In this document: piece by piece, positions 1-7,527 of the stretch | Layout: each line of letters opens with the position of its first letter | Numbering within the stretch: position 1 is the stretch's first letter | Assembly (NCBI RefSeq): GCF_009858175.1 | Contig: NZ_CP047393.1 | Location: forward strand, 1,550,001 to 1,614,000 | Length of the DNA stretch: 64,000 nt | Direction of reading: 5' to 3' | From: Pontibacillus sp. HMF3514 | GTDB lineage: Bacteria > Bacillota > Bacilli > Bacillales > BH030062 | Position numbers and translations under genes: made by a program | Notes under the pieces: model-generated | What the model was told of the DNA's origin: nothing | Database searches by the model: none | Seen by the model: only the letters and a program-made list of their open reading frames with translations

Positions 1-935
1 CACGGAATTCTTGATAGGTTTGCTTCGATTGCCATTCACTTCCCAAAAGGGCATAAGCATTGATATAATCTCGCATTAATAAACTTTCGTTAAAATAGCC
101 ATATAAATAACGGGCGTCTTCTTTAAGTTGTTTAGGATCGATTTGAGTATTGGCATTTGCTTGACCATCATAATTTAGTTCTTGATTTTCAGCCTGGGCT
201 GACCATAATTCAATCTGATCCATGACGCTACTTAGTGGAATACTAAATCCAATACCAGCTTTTTCGGTGCCAGCGGAATTAATTGCGATCACTTTACCAG
301 ATGGTTTATGAATAAGTGGGCCACCACTATTCCCGTGCGTAATAGGGGCAGTGATCTGATAAACGTTTTCATATTTAAATTCATCAATAGCAAAGTCGCG
401 CTCAGTTCCGGAAATAATACCAGTAGTTACAGTATTCTGAAGGCCTAAAGGACTGCCTACTGCAATGATCTCATCTGTAACCTCAGCCACATTCTCGCCA
501 ATTTTCATAGGTGTTCTATTGGCGAGCTGGGGAACGCGGATGACAGCTATATCTGTTTCTTTACCAATTCCGATAAGTGCTGCGGGATACGTACGGGCAT
601 TTGCTGTTTTCACATAGATTGATTCGGAATCTTTTACGACATGGGCATTGGTAATGATGTCGCCTTTTTCATTGTATAGAAAGCCAGAACCGATACTGTT
701 ACCCCATTCAGCTTTAGCTTCAATTTGTACTACATTTTTTTCAGCTTCATGAATAAGCGATTTTAAATCCACTTCTCTAGGTTCATTATCGCTTTTTACT
801 TCTTCAGCAATGGAACTGCTAGCCTGAATAGGTTTTTGATAAATCTTTGCTGTCATCCAATATCCTGCTCCTCCAACAAGCCCTAGTAAAAGAATAGTTA
901 GGATGATTGGACCTAATATACGTCTTTTTCTCATA
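1..935 (-). CDS. Membrane-anchored trypsin-like serine protease (S1C/HtrA-type), 3' end outside window
   Basis: The 5' 311 codons of a minus-strand gene are visible; its 3' end lies beyond base 1. One N-terminal membrane segment (about residues 7-27) should anchor a protease domain outside the cell. The catalytic triad is readable: His98 in TNAHVV, Asp128 in ETDIAV and Ser203 in HGNSGGP. The part after about residue 240 does not look like a PDZ domain but like an acidic linker followed by an NTF2-like helical stretch, so this is not a textbook HtrA. The start is ATG behind GGAGTGAG. It lies 18 bases downstream of the zinc-ribbon gene on the same strand, so the two are probably co-transcribed. 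The family is clear; the substrate is unknown. Confidence 0.85.
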
Positions 936-953
936 AACTCACTCCATACGGGT

Positions 954-2117
954 CTAGTCTAAGAACCAGGTTGGTTTAATTTCTTCTTTTTTAATTTCTA
1001 ATTCTTCGTTTACATCATAATGGGTAAATTCAAATTTCCCAATCTCATCTGGATAAAGGGTATCAGGGTATGTGTACACGTCATTCTCTAAAACCATTTC
1101 TCCATCCTTGTTATATAATTTGTACTTAATGGAAACAGAACTGATCGGAACTGTTGCAACACTTTTAATTTTACCTTTAACGACAAGGTCACCATACTCA
1201 TCAAGTTTCGTTTCTACACTTACGATTTCTACTGCATCTTTTTTGTTTATTTCACGTTCTTTTTCTGCTGCTTCCATCGCCTGTTCAATTCGATCTTTCT
1301 GTGCTTCTTCAAATGCGGCTTTCTCTTTTTCGATAGTGATTTTCATACTTTGTAGTTTTTCACTATCAGGTGCGTAGCGCAGGCCTTCTTCAACGATAGA
1401 GCGTGCTTTGGTATATTGTTTTTGCTTGAGCTCTTCATTTGCTGTTGAAAAAGCATGAGAAACGATTCGCTTACGAATTTGGTTTGCAATTGTTTTAGCT
1501 TCCTCGTGTTGAATGGCTTCTGCACGCCATAACAACATTTTTTGCTCATCAATGGATGGTTGTTTTTTCATTAAAAATTGTAAATGAGATAATTTCGTTT
1601 GATTACGAGCTTTTGTAATGTCATTGACTAATTGCTCTACAGCATCACCATTATAGTTCTTGAGTCTCTTTTCAGCCTTATCTATAAATTCTAATGCTTT
1701 TTGAAACTTTTGCTCATCATTCATGTTTTTGGCTTCATTTAAGTCACGTTTGACTAATGTAGCAACCTTTAAAAATTGTTTGTTTTCTATCGCTGCAGGG
1801 AATTGGTAACTAAGGTCTAATGCATCATTAAAGTAATCTTGCGCCTCATCGTAATTACCTTTAAGTGCTAATGCTTCTCCTTGGTTAAACTTTTCTTTCG
1901 CTTGAGTAGTTTTTTGTTCAAAGAGAGCATACATACTTCCTAATGCAATAATAGAAAGAATAAACACACTTATAGGGAGGATCCACCAACGGTTAAATCC
2001 TTTAGATTGATATCCTTGTGATCGTTCTTTTAAGTCTGCTGGTAGGGACTTTCCACAATGAACGCAAAAGCTTTCATCTTCATTGGTTTTTGTCCCACAA
2101 TATGGACAATGAGCCAT
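954..2117 (-). CDS. Zinc-ribbon membrane protein, TcaA/YvbJ-like
   Basis: A protein of 387 residues. An N-terminal zinc ribbon has two CxxC pairs (Cys4/Cys7 and Cys18/Cys21). A single membrane segment follows at about 44-66, then a long Lys/Glu-rich, probably helical region with a TPR-like pattern of paired helices, and a C-terminal beta-rich domain (about 300-387) of the kind found outside the membrane in similar Firmicute proteins. The ATG at 2117 is preferred over a GTG three codons upstream because AAGG lies 8 bases before it. It precedes the protease gene in an apparent two-gene operon, which suggests a shared envelope-stress role. The biochemical function is unknown. Confidence 0.75.
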   Translation of the reverse strand: MAHCPYCGTKTNEDESFCVHCGKSLPADLKERSQGYQSKGFNRWWILPISVFILSIIALGSMYALFEQKTTQAKEKFNQGEALALKGNYDEAQDYFNDALDLSYQFPAAIENKQFLKVATLVKRDLNEAKNMNDEQKFQKALEFIDKAEKRLKNYNGDAVEQLVNDITKARNQTKLSHLQFLMKKQPSIDEQKMLLWRAEAIQHEEAKTIANQIRKRIVSHAFSTANEELKQKQYTKARSIVEEGLRYAPDSEKLQSMKITIEKEKAAFEEAQKDRIEQAMEAAEKEREINKKDAVEIVSVETKLDEYGDLVVKGKIKSVATVPISSVSIKYKLYNKDGEMVLENDVYTYPDTLYPDEIGKFEFTHYDVNEELEIKKEEIKPTWFLD

Positions 2118-2319
2118 ATGTTTCACCTTCTTTCAGCGAATCTCGATAGCTACTAAATATTTTATCATAGAAAGAAGTGCAGAAGTACCCATTTATTGTT
2201 AATGTAGGAAGGATCATCAGTTTTTTTAATTCATTTATTTTTGTAACAAAAAAACTAAATATTTTTGTTCAATTTTTGATAAAATAAAAATGAAAGTACA
2301 TAGTAGGGGGTGCTGCAAC

Positions 2320-2400
2320 ATGTATACAGCAGTCATGGGAACAATAGGTATACTAATCTTACTAGTTAATATTGGTTTTTGTATATTTGATCGAGGCTAA
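2320..2400 (+). CDS. Small hydrophobic peptide (26 aa)
   Basis: A 26-codon ORF that is almost entirely one predicted membrane helix (residues about 4-22, rich in Ile, Leu, Val and Gly) and ends FDRG. It has an ATG start, a TAGGGGG ribosome-binding site 9 bases upstream, and a strong hairpin terminator three bases after the stop. That arrangement supports a real transcription unit. No family is recognised. It could be a small membrane regulator or a toxin-like peptide; the sequence alone does not say. Confidence 0.5.
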   Translation: MYTAVMGTIGILILLVNIGFCIFDRG

Positions 2401-2403
2401 TTA

Positions 2404-2436
2404 AAAAAATCCTACCATTATATGGTAGGATTTTTA
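2404..2436. terminator. Bidirectional hairpin terminator
   Basis: A stem of AATCCTACCAT and ATGGTAGGATT with A and T runs on both sides. It directly follows the 26-residue peptide gene and faces the SLH remnant on the other strand. Confidence 0.8.
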
Positions 2437-2452
2437 AATGGTATAGAAAACA

Positions 2453-2560
2453 TTAATCTAATGAGCTTCTGGCTTTAAGGTATTGAAAGAACACTTGAGC
2501 AGCGTGTGCTCGGTTAATATTTTGTTTTGGATTAAACTCTTTATGATCTTGAATTAGAAG
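2453..2560 (-). pseudogene. Remnant of an SLH (S-layer homology) domain
   Basis: Read on the minus strand, the last 30 or so codons before a TAA give FNPKQNINRAHAAQVFF, which fits the SLH pattern of an FxP..xIxRAxAAxxF repeat. Upstream, the frame meets a TAG stop and no start codon or ribosome-binding site is found. Only the end of a domain remains, so this looks like the decayed 3' end of a surface-protein gene. The upstream boundary is approximate. Confidence 0.5.
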
Positions 2561-2728
2561 ACATAATGTCTAGATAATGGACGATAGACACATAACCCGC
2601 TGCTCCTCCCTTTCCATTTCTATATAGTTTGTCGTTTGAAGTGAGAAAACGTTACAAATTTTATAAAAAGAGCAACACCTCCTGACCAACTTCTAGTGAT
2701 TATATAAGTGAAAGGAGGTGAGGCAATC

Positions 2729-2959
2729 ATGGCTTTAGCTACTATGACGGATTCAAGATTACAGCTGATTTTTGAAGATGGTTTAGATGAAGAAGGCAAA
2801 CCCCTGTTCTCCAACAAGAACTTTAACAATGTGAAAACATCTTCTACAACGGACCAGTTGTACGCAGTGACGATGGCTTTGGTTCCTTTACAGCAACTAC
2901 AGCTGTCTGGAATTGAGCGTGATGACACTAGTGTTGTTACATCAGGTACATCAGTTTAA
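2729..2959 (+). CDS. DUF1659 family protein
   Basis: A small soluble protein of 76 residues starting MALATMTDSRLQL, typical of the DUF1659 family of Bacillaceae. The ATG at 2729 is chosen over a GTG seven codons upstream because a perfect AAAGGAGGTGA lies 8 bases before it. It is the first of three small genes in one direction: DUF1659, DUF2922, YvrJ. From memory this trio is commonly found together in Bacillaceae, often of unknown role. Nothing in the sequence indicates enzymatic activity. Confidence 0.85.
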   Translation: MALATMTDSRLQLIFEDGLDEEGKPLFSNKNFNNVKTSSTTDQLYAVTMALVPLQQLQLSGIERDDTSVVTSGTSV

Positions 2960-2993
2960 TCGAGTTAATCATTTATAGGAAGGGGGGAGACAC

Positions 2994-3209
2994 ATGGCGA
3001 AAAAGCTAGAGTTGAAATTTTACAATGAAGAAAATCGAACGGTAACGATTTCATTGGATCAACCTGTTGAACCAGCTGATCCAGTAGCCATTAATCAAGC
3101 TATGGATGAAATTATTACTCAAAATTGTTTTGCTTCAAGTGGTGGGGATTTAGTTGCCAAGAAAGAAGCTCGCATTGTAGAACGTAATGTATTTGAGATT
3201 GACCTATAA
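2994..3209 (+). CDS. DUF2922 family protein
   Basis: A 71-residue protein starting MAKKLELKFYNE, with the DUF2922 pattern (a beta-rich N-terminal half with VTISLDQPV and a C-terminal half ending in a hydrophobic strand). The start is ATG behind AGGAAGGGGGGAG. It lies 34 bases after the DUF1659 gene and is followed by a hairpin, so YvrJ may be less expressed than its two upstream partners. The function is unknown. Pairing with DUF1659 suggests that the two small proteins act together. Confidence 0.85.
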   Translation: MAKKLELKFYNEENRTVTISLDQPVEPADPVAINQAMDEIITQNCFASSGGDLVAKKEARIVERNVFEIDL

Positions 3210-3217
3210 TAATGGAA

Positions 3218-3245
3218 AGGGAGCAGAGGAAACTGCTCCCTTTTT
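3218..3245 (+). terminator. Hairpin terminator after the DUF2922 gene
   Basis: GGGAGCAG and CTGCTCCC arms with a 6-base loop and a T5 run. It lies inside the three-gene cassette, so it may attenuate yvrJ. Confidence 0.75.
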
Positions 3246-3276
3246 ATAAATCATGCTGAAAGAAAGGAGAGAGGAG

Positions 3277-3420
3277 ATGATGGAGAGTTGGATGACATGG
3301 CTTCCAGAGGTTGGCTTCCCGGTCGTAGTAACTTTTTATTTGCTACACCGAATGGAAGGCAAATTGGATATGTTAATATCAAGTATCCATAAAATCGCCG
3401 ATCAAATGAAGCCTTCTTGA
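3277..3420 (+). CDS. YvrJ family small protein
   Basis: A 47-residue protein. The N-terminal half is a hydrophobic segment (WLPEVGFPVVVTFYLLHRM) and the C-terminal half is amphipathic (KLDMLISSIHKIADQM). This is the layout of the YvrJ family, which resembles small holin-like or BhlA-like membrane peptides. It has two consecutive ATG codons (3277 and 3280) directly after GAGAGGAG; the second gives better spacing. It is the third gene of the DUF1659/DUF2922 cassette. Its activity is not established. Confidence 0.75.
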   Translation: MMESWMTWLPEVGFPVVVTFYLLHRMEGKLDMLISSIHKIADQMKPS

Positions 3421-3447
3421 GTTAGAAGTGCGGTAATAGAGTAGTAA

Positions 3448-3508
3448 GTAGTTCAGTTTAGCGGTTCAATACTTCGTTGCACTTCTTAATTGAACTGCTT
3501 TTTTTTAT
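3448..3508 (+). terminator. Terminator of yvrJ
   Basis: Imperfect 11-base arms (GTAGTTCAGTT and AATTGAACTGC, G-U pairs allowed) with a 29-base loop and a run of eight T. It ends about 25 bases before repeat copy A. Confidence 0.55.
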
Positions 3509-3533
3509 TTTAAAGGAGTGTAGGGGAGTGTTG

Positions 3534-4265
3534 TTCAACTATATGGCAGTTATGTTGAATAAGCTGGTGCGGGGGGGGGTTCCGTTGCTATTGTGGAGTG
3601 CGGTGGGCTTGGGAACGGGTTGCTTTCCCCGGACGAACGATCGAGCCTCCTCATCCGCTACGCTTCTTGCGGGGTCTCGCTCGCCCGTTTTTCCGGAGGA
3701 GTCAACCCGCTCCCAAGCCCACCTTAGCCGAATGGTGATTAACGGAACCGCAGCGATAAGAGGAGGTAATGCTTACGGACATTTGATCCGCTATTTCACC
3801 TTAAAATGGTTTTTCTAAAGAGCTTACGGACATTCATTCCGCTAATTGCTACAAATCACCTTAATAAAGAGCAATCTGTCATAAATAAGGTACCATATGT
3901 CCGTAACGACTCTCGAAATGCCTTAAAAGTTCAAAATAACGGAACAGATGTCCGTAAGGTTTAGAACTCACACACTAGGGTCCGTTATTCTCCATAAACG
4001 CAAAGGGGGGAAGGAAACGGCAAACTCCAGTGGTAGAAAGTGCAGATGAGACCCCACAGAGAACGTAGTGAACGAGGAGGCTGAAAGTAAATAATGAAGA
4101 TCGACTAAGACCGCCACATCGTGTGGCAACGTCGACCTACCCCACGTCGTGTGGGGCAGCAGGAGTATTGCCGTTTCACTGACCCCCTTACTCTCATACA
4201 AGCAACGGACTCCTCCGAACCTATATCTCGATTCCAAGTCTTCAAGATAAGGGGGCTATTATGGA
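3534..4265 (+). repeat. Composite intergenic repeat element, copy A
   Basis: About 730 bases closely matching copies B and D and the reverse complement of C. It runs from the TATATGGCAG end to the AAGGGGGCT end. It contains the left GC-rich hairpin module (about 3580-3760), the centre with four ACGGACAT-type motifs (3770-3960), and the right module (about 4000-4260). A roughly 50-base insert with palindromes CCACATCGTGTGG and CCCCACGTCGTGTGGGG sits in the right module. One arm base of the 20-bp left stem differs from the other copies. It lies between the yvrJ and signal peptidase terminators. Open frames inside it are not credible genes. Confidence 0.9.
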
Positions 4266-4274
4266 AGAAATAAT

Positions 4275-4315
4275 AATAAAAAAAGAACAGGGGAATCGCT
4301 ATGCGCTCCCTGTTC
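4275..4315 (-). terminator. Terminator of the signal peptidase gene
   Basis: GAACAGGG and CCCTGTTC arms followed, on the minus strand, by seven T and further T-rich sequence. Confidence 0.8.
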
Positions 4316-4331
4316 AAGTAGTTTTGTTTAT

Positions 4332-4853
4332 CTATCTTGTCCATGACCATTCGTCAAAAGGCGAAATAATTAACTCTGAGCGGCCTATAATTTCATCGTG
4401 TGAGATATATCCTAAACCTGTACGGCTATCTTTAGAAATATCTCGATTGTCTCCCATAACAAAATATTTATCTTTCGGGATTGTAACAGGGGAAAAGTCC
4501 CCAGTTTCTTTTATAGCTTCCTGATTCAAATATTCCTGATCCACTTTTTTATCATTTACATATAAAGTATGATCCCTTACTTCTACTTTATCTCCAGGTA
4601 AACCGACAACTCGTTTCACATAATTTTTAGTTGGTCGCTGAATAATGACGATGTCGCCTCTATCAGGTTCACCTACTAAATAAACCATCTTATTATATAA
4701 AACACGTTCTCCATCTTCTAATGTAGGTTCCATGCTCGTTCCTTCTACGATCGAAGTAGCGAATACAAAGTGACGTACAATGAAAGCTAATATTAGTGCT
4801 AAGGTGATGGCTTTTGTCCATTCCCAAGCTTCATTCTTTATTTTTTCTCTCAA
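4332..4853 (-). CDS. lepB: Type I signal peptidase
   Basis: A 173-residue membrane protease that removes signal peptides from exported proteins. It has one N-terminal membrane segment (about 13-33). The catalytic Ser40 lies in GTSMEPT and the general base Lys80 in YVKRVVGLPGD. The C-terminal box GDNRDISKDSR is present. The size is that of the short Bacillus Sip enzymes. It stands alone on the minus strand with its own terminator. Bacilli usually carry several paralogues, so the exact orthologue (SipS, SipT or another) cannot be named. Confidence 0.93.
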   Translation of the reverse strand: MREKIKNEAWEWTKAITLALILAFIVRHFVFATSIVEGTSMEPTLEDGERVLYNKMVYLVGEPDRGDIVIIQRPTKNYVKRVVGLPGDKVEVRDHTLYVNDKKVDQEYLNQEAIKETGDFSPVTIPKDKYFVMGDNRDISKDSRTGLGYISHDEIIGRSELIISPFDEWSWTR

Positions 4854-4995
4854 TTAGGATCATCCCCTCAAGTCTGTCTAAAAAACCTACTTTACTATCG
4901 TATCATATTTGTGAAGCGGCTAAATGTATATAGGTCTAATTTCCTTGTCTAAATTATTCCGAAAGAGCATAATACATAAAAAATATCCTATATTA

Positions 4996-5002
4996 TTCGA
5001 CA
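4996..5002 (-). promoter_or_regulatory. Candidate Spo0A box
   Basis: TTCGACA here is TGTCGAA on the minus strand, a perfect 0A-box core. Two one-mismatch copies (TGTCTAA) lie at about 4947 and 5038. All are upstream of the Spo0E-like gene promoter. A 7-base motif is common by chance, so this is only suggestive. Confidence 0.3.
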
Positions 5003-5047
5003 ATACCAAAAAATAGGGCGAAAGTTTTGTCTAATTTTGCGATTTCC

Positions 5048-5076
5048 TTTACTTTGCAATATGTATTTGGCATAAT
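5048..5076 (+). promoter_or_regulatory. Candidate sigma-A promoter of the first Spo0E-like gene
   Basis: TTTACT, a 17-base spacer, then CATAAT. It would place the transcription start about 35 bases before the first Spo0E-like start codon. Confidence 0.5.
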
Positions 5077-5118
5077 GAATAGCGGTTCAGTTACTTAGAA
5101 ATATGTAAGGAAGGGAAC

Positions 5119-5316
5119 TTGAGGGGTATGTTTGACAATAAACTAATAGAGTCTGATGAACACTTGGGAATTAAGATAAGAGAGAAGCGCAAGGAAATGT
5201 TAGATCGTGCTATGGAATTTGGGATAGAAAGTGATGAAACCTTGACTGTAAGCCAAGAGTTAGATCTATTAATTAATCAAAGTTTACATAAGCAAATTAA
5301 ATACAGAATGATGTAA
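5119..5316 (+). CDS. Spo0E-like aspartyl-phosphate phosphatase (first of two)
   Basis: A protein of 62 to 65 residues with the family signature SQELD (here VSQELDLLINQ) after a first helix IREKRKEMLDRA. Spo0E-type phosphatases form a two-helix hairpin that removes the phosphate from Spo0A~P and so delay sporulation. The start is either TTG at 5119 (after AAGGAAGGG) or ATG at 5128; spacing favours TTG slightly. A second, diverged Spo0E-like gene follows within 94 bases. Upstream lie candidate Spo0A boxes, which would fit feedback control. The target regulator is inferred from the family. Confidence 0.85.
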   Translation: MRGMFDNKLIESDEHLGIKIREKRKEMLDRAMEFGIESDETLTVSQELDLLINQSLHKQIKYRMM

Positions 5317-5409
5317 ACGACAATGTTTTCTACAATCTATGACTATTCATCACACCTTCTCTATGATAAAATGTTATTTATATCCATATTGCTGAGAGGA
5401 GGCCCTGCT

Positions 5410-5616
5410 GTGGCAGAAGACATTAGTACTCAGCATCTAATACAACGAATAGAGTCACTGCGTAAGCGAATGATTAAAACCGCTACAGTCCAAGGGTTCA
5501 CAAGTCATGAATCGCTAGAAATTAGTCAAGAATTAGATCGATTACTTAATATGTATGAGAATAGAAATAACCGTAACGTTTTGAGTTGTGATCATAAGGC
5601 GGTAAAAACTCGCTAA
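5410..5616 (+). CDS. Spo0E-like aspartyl-phosphate phosphatase (second of two)
   Basis: A 68-residue protein with the two-helix Spo0E plan: IQRIESLRKRMIKTA, a short turn, then LEISQELDRLLN with the SQELD signature. The GTG at 5410 is chosen because GAGAGGAGG lies 7 bases upstream; the longer in-frame reading from 5323 lacks a ribosome-binding site and adds an unrelated N-terminus. The basic tail (RNNRN to KTR) is longer than in its neighbour. Its end overlaps a hairpin terminator. It probably arose by tandem duplication, but similarity outside the signature is low. Confidence 0.83.
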   Translation: MAEDISTQHLIQRIESLRKRMIKTATVQGFTSHESLEISQELDRLLNMYENRNNRNVLSCDHKAVKTR

Positions 5617-5632
5617 TTAAGCGGGTTTTTTT
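5608..5632 (+). terminator. Terminator overlapping the stop of the second Spo0E-like gene
   Basis: CTCGCT and AGCGGG arms (one G-U pair) with a 5-base loop and a run of seven T. Confidence 0.6.
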
Positions 5633-5670
5633 AAAACCCTTTTAACTATATCGATATAATAATTAAATAA

Positions 5671-5706
5671 AATAAGACAGTGGAATAAACCACTGTCTTA
5701 TTTTTT
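5671..5706. terminator. Bidirectional terminator between convergent genes
   Basis: AATAAGACAGTGG and CCACTGTCTTATT arms with A and T runs on the two sides. It overlaps the stop codon of the small minus-strand gene. Confidence 0.85.
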
Positions 5707-5829
5707 GTCTTTCGTTTGTTGTTCATGCTCTTCAGTCAACTCTTCAAAGCTTTTCACTTTCCCATGTGGGGATTGTTTTTCTTTGCGCTGCCGAAGTGCT
5801 CGTTCTTTCCTTCTTTTTTGGTGGCTCAT
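5698..5829 (-). CDS. Small highly charged protein (43 aa)
   Basis: A 43-residue product beginning MSHQKRRKERALRQRKEKQ and ending in a Glu/Lys-rich tail, with no hydrophobic segment. The ribosome-binding site GAGGTGA lies 5 bases before the ATG. The basic N-terminal half could bind nucleic acid or ribosomes, but no family is recognised. It lies directly downstream of patA on the same strand (40-base gap) and ends in a bidirectional terminator. Confidence 0.6.
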   Translation of the reverse strand: MSHQKRRKERALRQRKEKQSPHGKVKSFEELTEEHEQQTKDKK

Positions 5830-5869
5830 ATCATTTCACCTCATCAATAGTATGTCTAGAAAGATGAAG

Positions 5870-7033
5870 TTATATGAATGATTTTTCCTTCAAAAATGCC
5901 TCCAAACGATCAAGTCCTTGTTCAAGTGTCTTCATGTCATAAGCATATGATATACGCATATATCCTTGACCATAAGAAGAAAAAGCATCACCTGGAACTA
6001 GAGCTAGACCTCCTTTTTCAACTAATTCAATACCCAAGTCAAAAGAAGTCATGTTTTCGATAGGGAAGCGAGGAAACACGTAAAATGCTCCTCCAGGTTT
6101 ATCCATTTCTAGGCCCATATCTTTCAAACGATTATAGACATAGTCTAGTCTCTGTTCGTATGCTTGTCTCATCACTTCAGTATCAGCTTTTCCATTTGTT
6201 AAGGCATCTAGTGCTGCATACTGACTTATAGATGAAGGGCAGGACACATTATATTGATGAACTTTTAACATATGCTTGGAAAGCCAAGCGGGAGCTAATG
6301 TATATCCGATTCGCCATCCCGTCATGGAATGAGACTTTGAAACACCATTGATGACTATCGTACGATCTTTCATTCCTTGAAATGTAGCAATTGATGTATG
6401 AGCTTCATCATAAGTCAACTGACTGTAAATCTCATCAGATAGTACAAAAAGGTTTTTATCGTGTAAATATTTAGCAAGGTCTGCTACTTCATCCTTCGAT
6501 AAAGTAGCACCAGTAGGGTTTGATGGATAAGGGAGAACGATACATTTTGTTTTTTCAGTAATATGACTTTGCAGTAATTCTTTGGTTAATTTGAAATGAT
6601 GATCTCTGGTATCTACATGTACAGGTGTGGCACCGGCCAGGCGAATTAATGGCTCATACCCTGGATAAACAGGTCCTGGGAGTATGACCTCATCACCAGG
6701 CGTTAATATCGTACGAAAAGTGATATCAATTGCTTGAGAAGCACCTACTGTTGAGATGATTTCTTCTTTAGGTTCATAATGTAAGCCGTATTGTTCATAG
6801 ACAAATGCAGAAATAGCTTCACGAAGGGGAAGCATTCCAGCGTTGTGTGTATAAGTCGTTTTATTTTGATCTATGGCAGATTTCCCAGCCTCTTTGACAT
6901 GATCAGGTGTAGGGAAGTCTGGTTGACCGATGGTTAGTGACACAACATCACTATAACCCGAAACCATATTAAAAAATTTTCGTATTCCAGATATTTCGAT
7001 TTGGGTTACATTGGGGTTTATTAAGTGCTGCAT
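5870..7033 (-). CDS. patA: Aminotransferase A (class I/II, PLP-dependent)
   Basis: A 387-residue fold-type I aminotransferase. Close stretches to B. subtilis PatA are seen from memory: EISGIRKF, SLTIGQPDFPTP, PGPVYPGYEP and VLPYPSNPTGATLS. The PLP lysine is in VSKSHSMTGWRIGY. PatA-type enzymes are reported to act on amino donors including N-acetyl-diaminopimelate precursors, which fits the dapH/dapL genes about 16 kb away. The ATG at 7033 is used because GAGGTGA precedes it; the GTG three codons upstream overlaps that site. In B. subtilis patA also precedes cheV and ykyB. Confidence 0.9.
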   Translation of the reverse strand: MQHLINPNVTQIEISGIRKFFNMVSGYSDVVSLTIGQPDFPTPDHVKEAGKSAIDQNKTTYTHNAGMLPLREAISAFVYEQYGLHYEPKEEIISTVGASQAIDITFRTILTPGDEVILPGPVYPGYEPLIRLAGATPVHVDTRDHHFKLTKELLQSHITEKTKCIVLPYPSNPTGATLSKDEVADLAKYLHDKNLFVLSDEIYSQLTYDEAHTSIATFQGMKDRTIVINGVSKSHSMTGWRIGYTLAPAWLSKHMLKVHQYNVSCPSSISQYAALDALTNGKADTEVMRQAYEQRLDYVYNRLKDMGLEMDKPGGAFYVFPRFPIENMTSFDLGIELVEKGGLALVPGDAFSSYGQGYMRISYAYDMKTLEQGLDRLEAFLKEKSFI

Positions 7034-7191
7034 GGAGTTCACCTCTAATTTGTAATTGAATTGTCAAATAATTTTAACAAATCATTGTTGTGTATTTGTT
7101 ACAATGGTATTGAATTCTTAGAGAAGTAAATAAAAATCTTTTGCTTTTCTTACAATTAGCTTTCTGATTTCACATGAAAGGAGAATTCATC

Positions 7192-7338
7192 ATGAAACCA
7201 AGAGTAAAATCTTTCGAAGAGCTGATAAACGAAAATAAACAAGCTATATTAAAGGATAAAGAAGAAATGTCTAAGCTTGAACAAAAAATTGACCAACGTC
7301 ATTCACAGTCTTCAACCTCAGAAAATAGAGCCAGTTAA
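7192..7338 (+). CDS. fbpB: FbpB-family small basic protein
   Basis: A 48-residue protein starting MKPRVKSFEELINENKQAIL, continuing with a Lys/Glu-rich helix and a polar tail. This matches the FbpB family of small basic proteins, which in B. subtilis are Fur-regulated and help the iron-sparing small RNA FsrA. AAAGGAG lies 8 bases before the ATG, and a strong terminator follows. No convincing Fur box was found by eye upstream, so iron control here is unproven. Confidence 0.7.
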   Translation: MKPRVKSFEELINENKQAILKDKEEMSKLEQKIDQRHSQSSTSENRAS

Positions 7339-7361
7339 CATGATTTGTTATATACAATAGA

Positions 7362-7393
7362 AATCCTATCCTATTTAAGGATAGGATTTTTTG
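7362..7393 (+). terminator. Terminator of the FbpB-like gene
   Basis: ATCCTATCCT and AGGATAGGAT arms, a 5-base loop and six T. Confidence 0.85.
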
Positions 7394-7527
7394 TTTCATA
7401 AATAGTTTATGCGTTATAAAGCTGTTCGTAAAGTGAAAGTCAATGCCAGTAAAACGTTCAACTTTATATCTATTATGTTCCATTGTTATAATTGACATAA
7501 ATCGTCAAAAGAATAGAGGAGGACTTC

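Noticed and set aside
2620-2928. 102-codon minus-strand ORF
   Set aside because: It is antisense to the DUF1659 gene, which has a perfect ribosome-binding site and a recognised family.
3477-3818. ORF of 113 codons inside repeat copy A, and counterparts in copies B (17363-17614), C (37701-38054) and D (61824-62049)
   Set aside because: Frames arise in the GC-rich hairpin module on more than one frame in each copy, lack ribosome-binding sites, and vary in start and end between copies. They are by-products of the repeat sequence, not a conserved protein.
3534-4265. The repeat element as a group II intron or an IS fragment
   Set aside because: No reverse transcriptase or transposase remnant, no intron domain V-like hairpin, and no clear terminal inverted repeats or target duplications at the two ends. 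Proximity to terminators alone is not enough.
3968-4524. Minus- and plus-strand ORFs of 81-89 codons at the right end of copy A and over the signal peptidase gene
   Set aside because: They lie in the repeat or antisense to lepB, and have no ribosome-binding site or family resemblance.
7070-7190. Possible Fur box before the FbpB-like gene
   Set aside because: No stretch close to TGATAATNATTATCA was found by eye; the iron link rests on the protein family alone.
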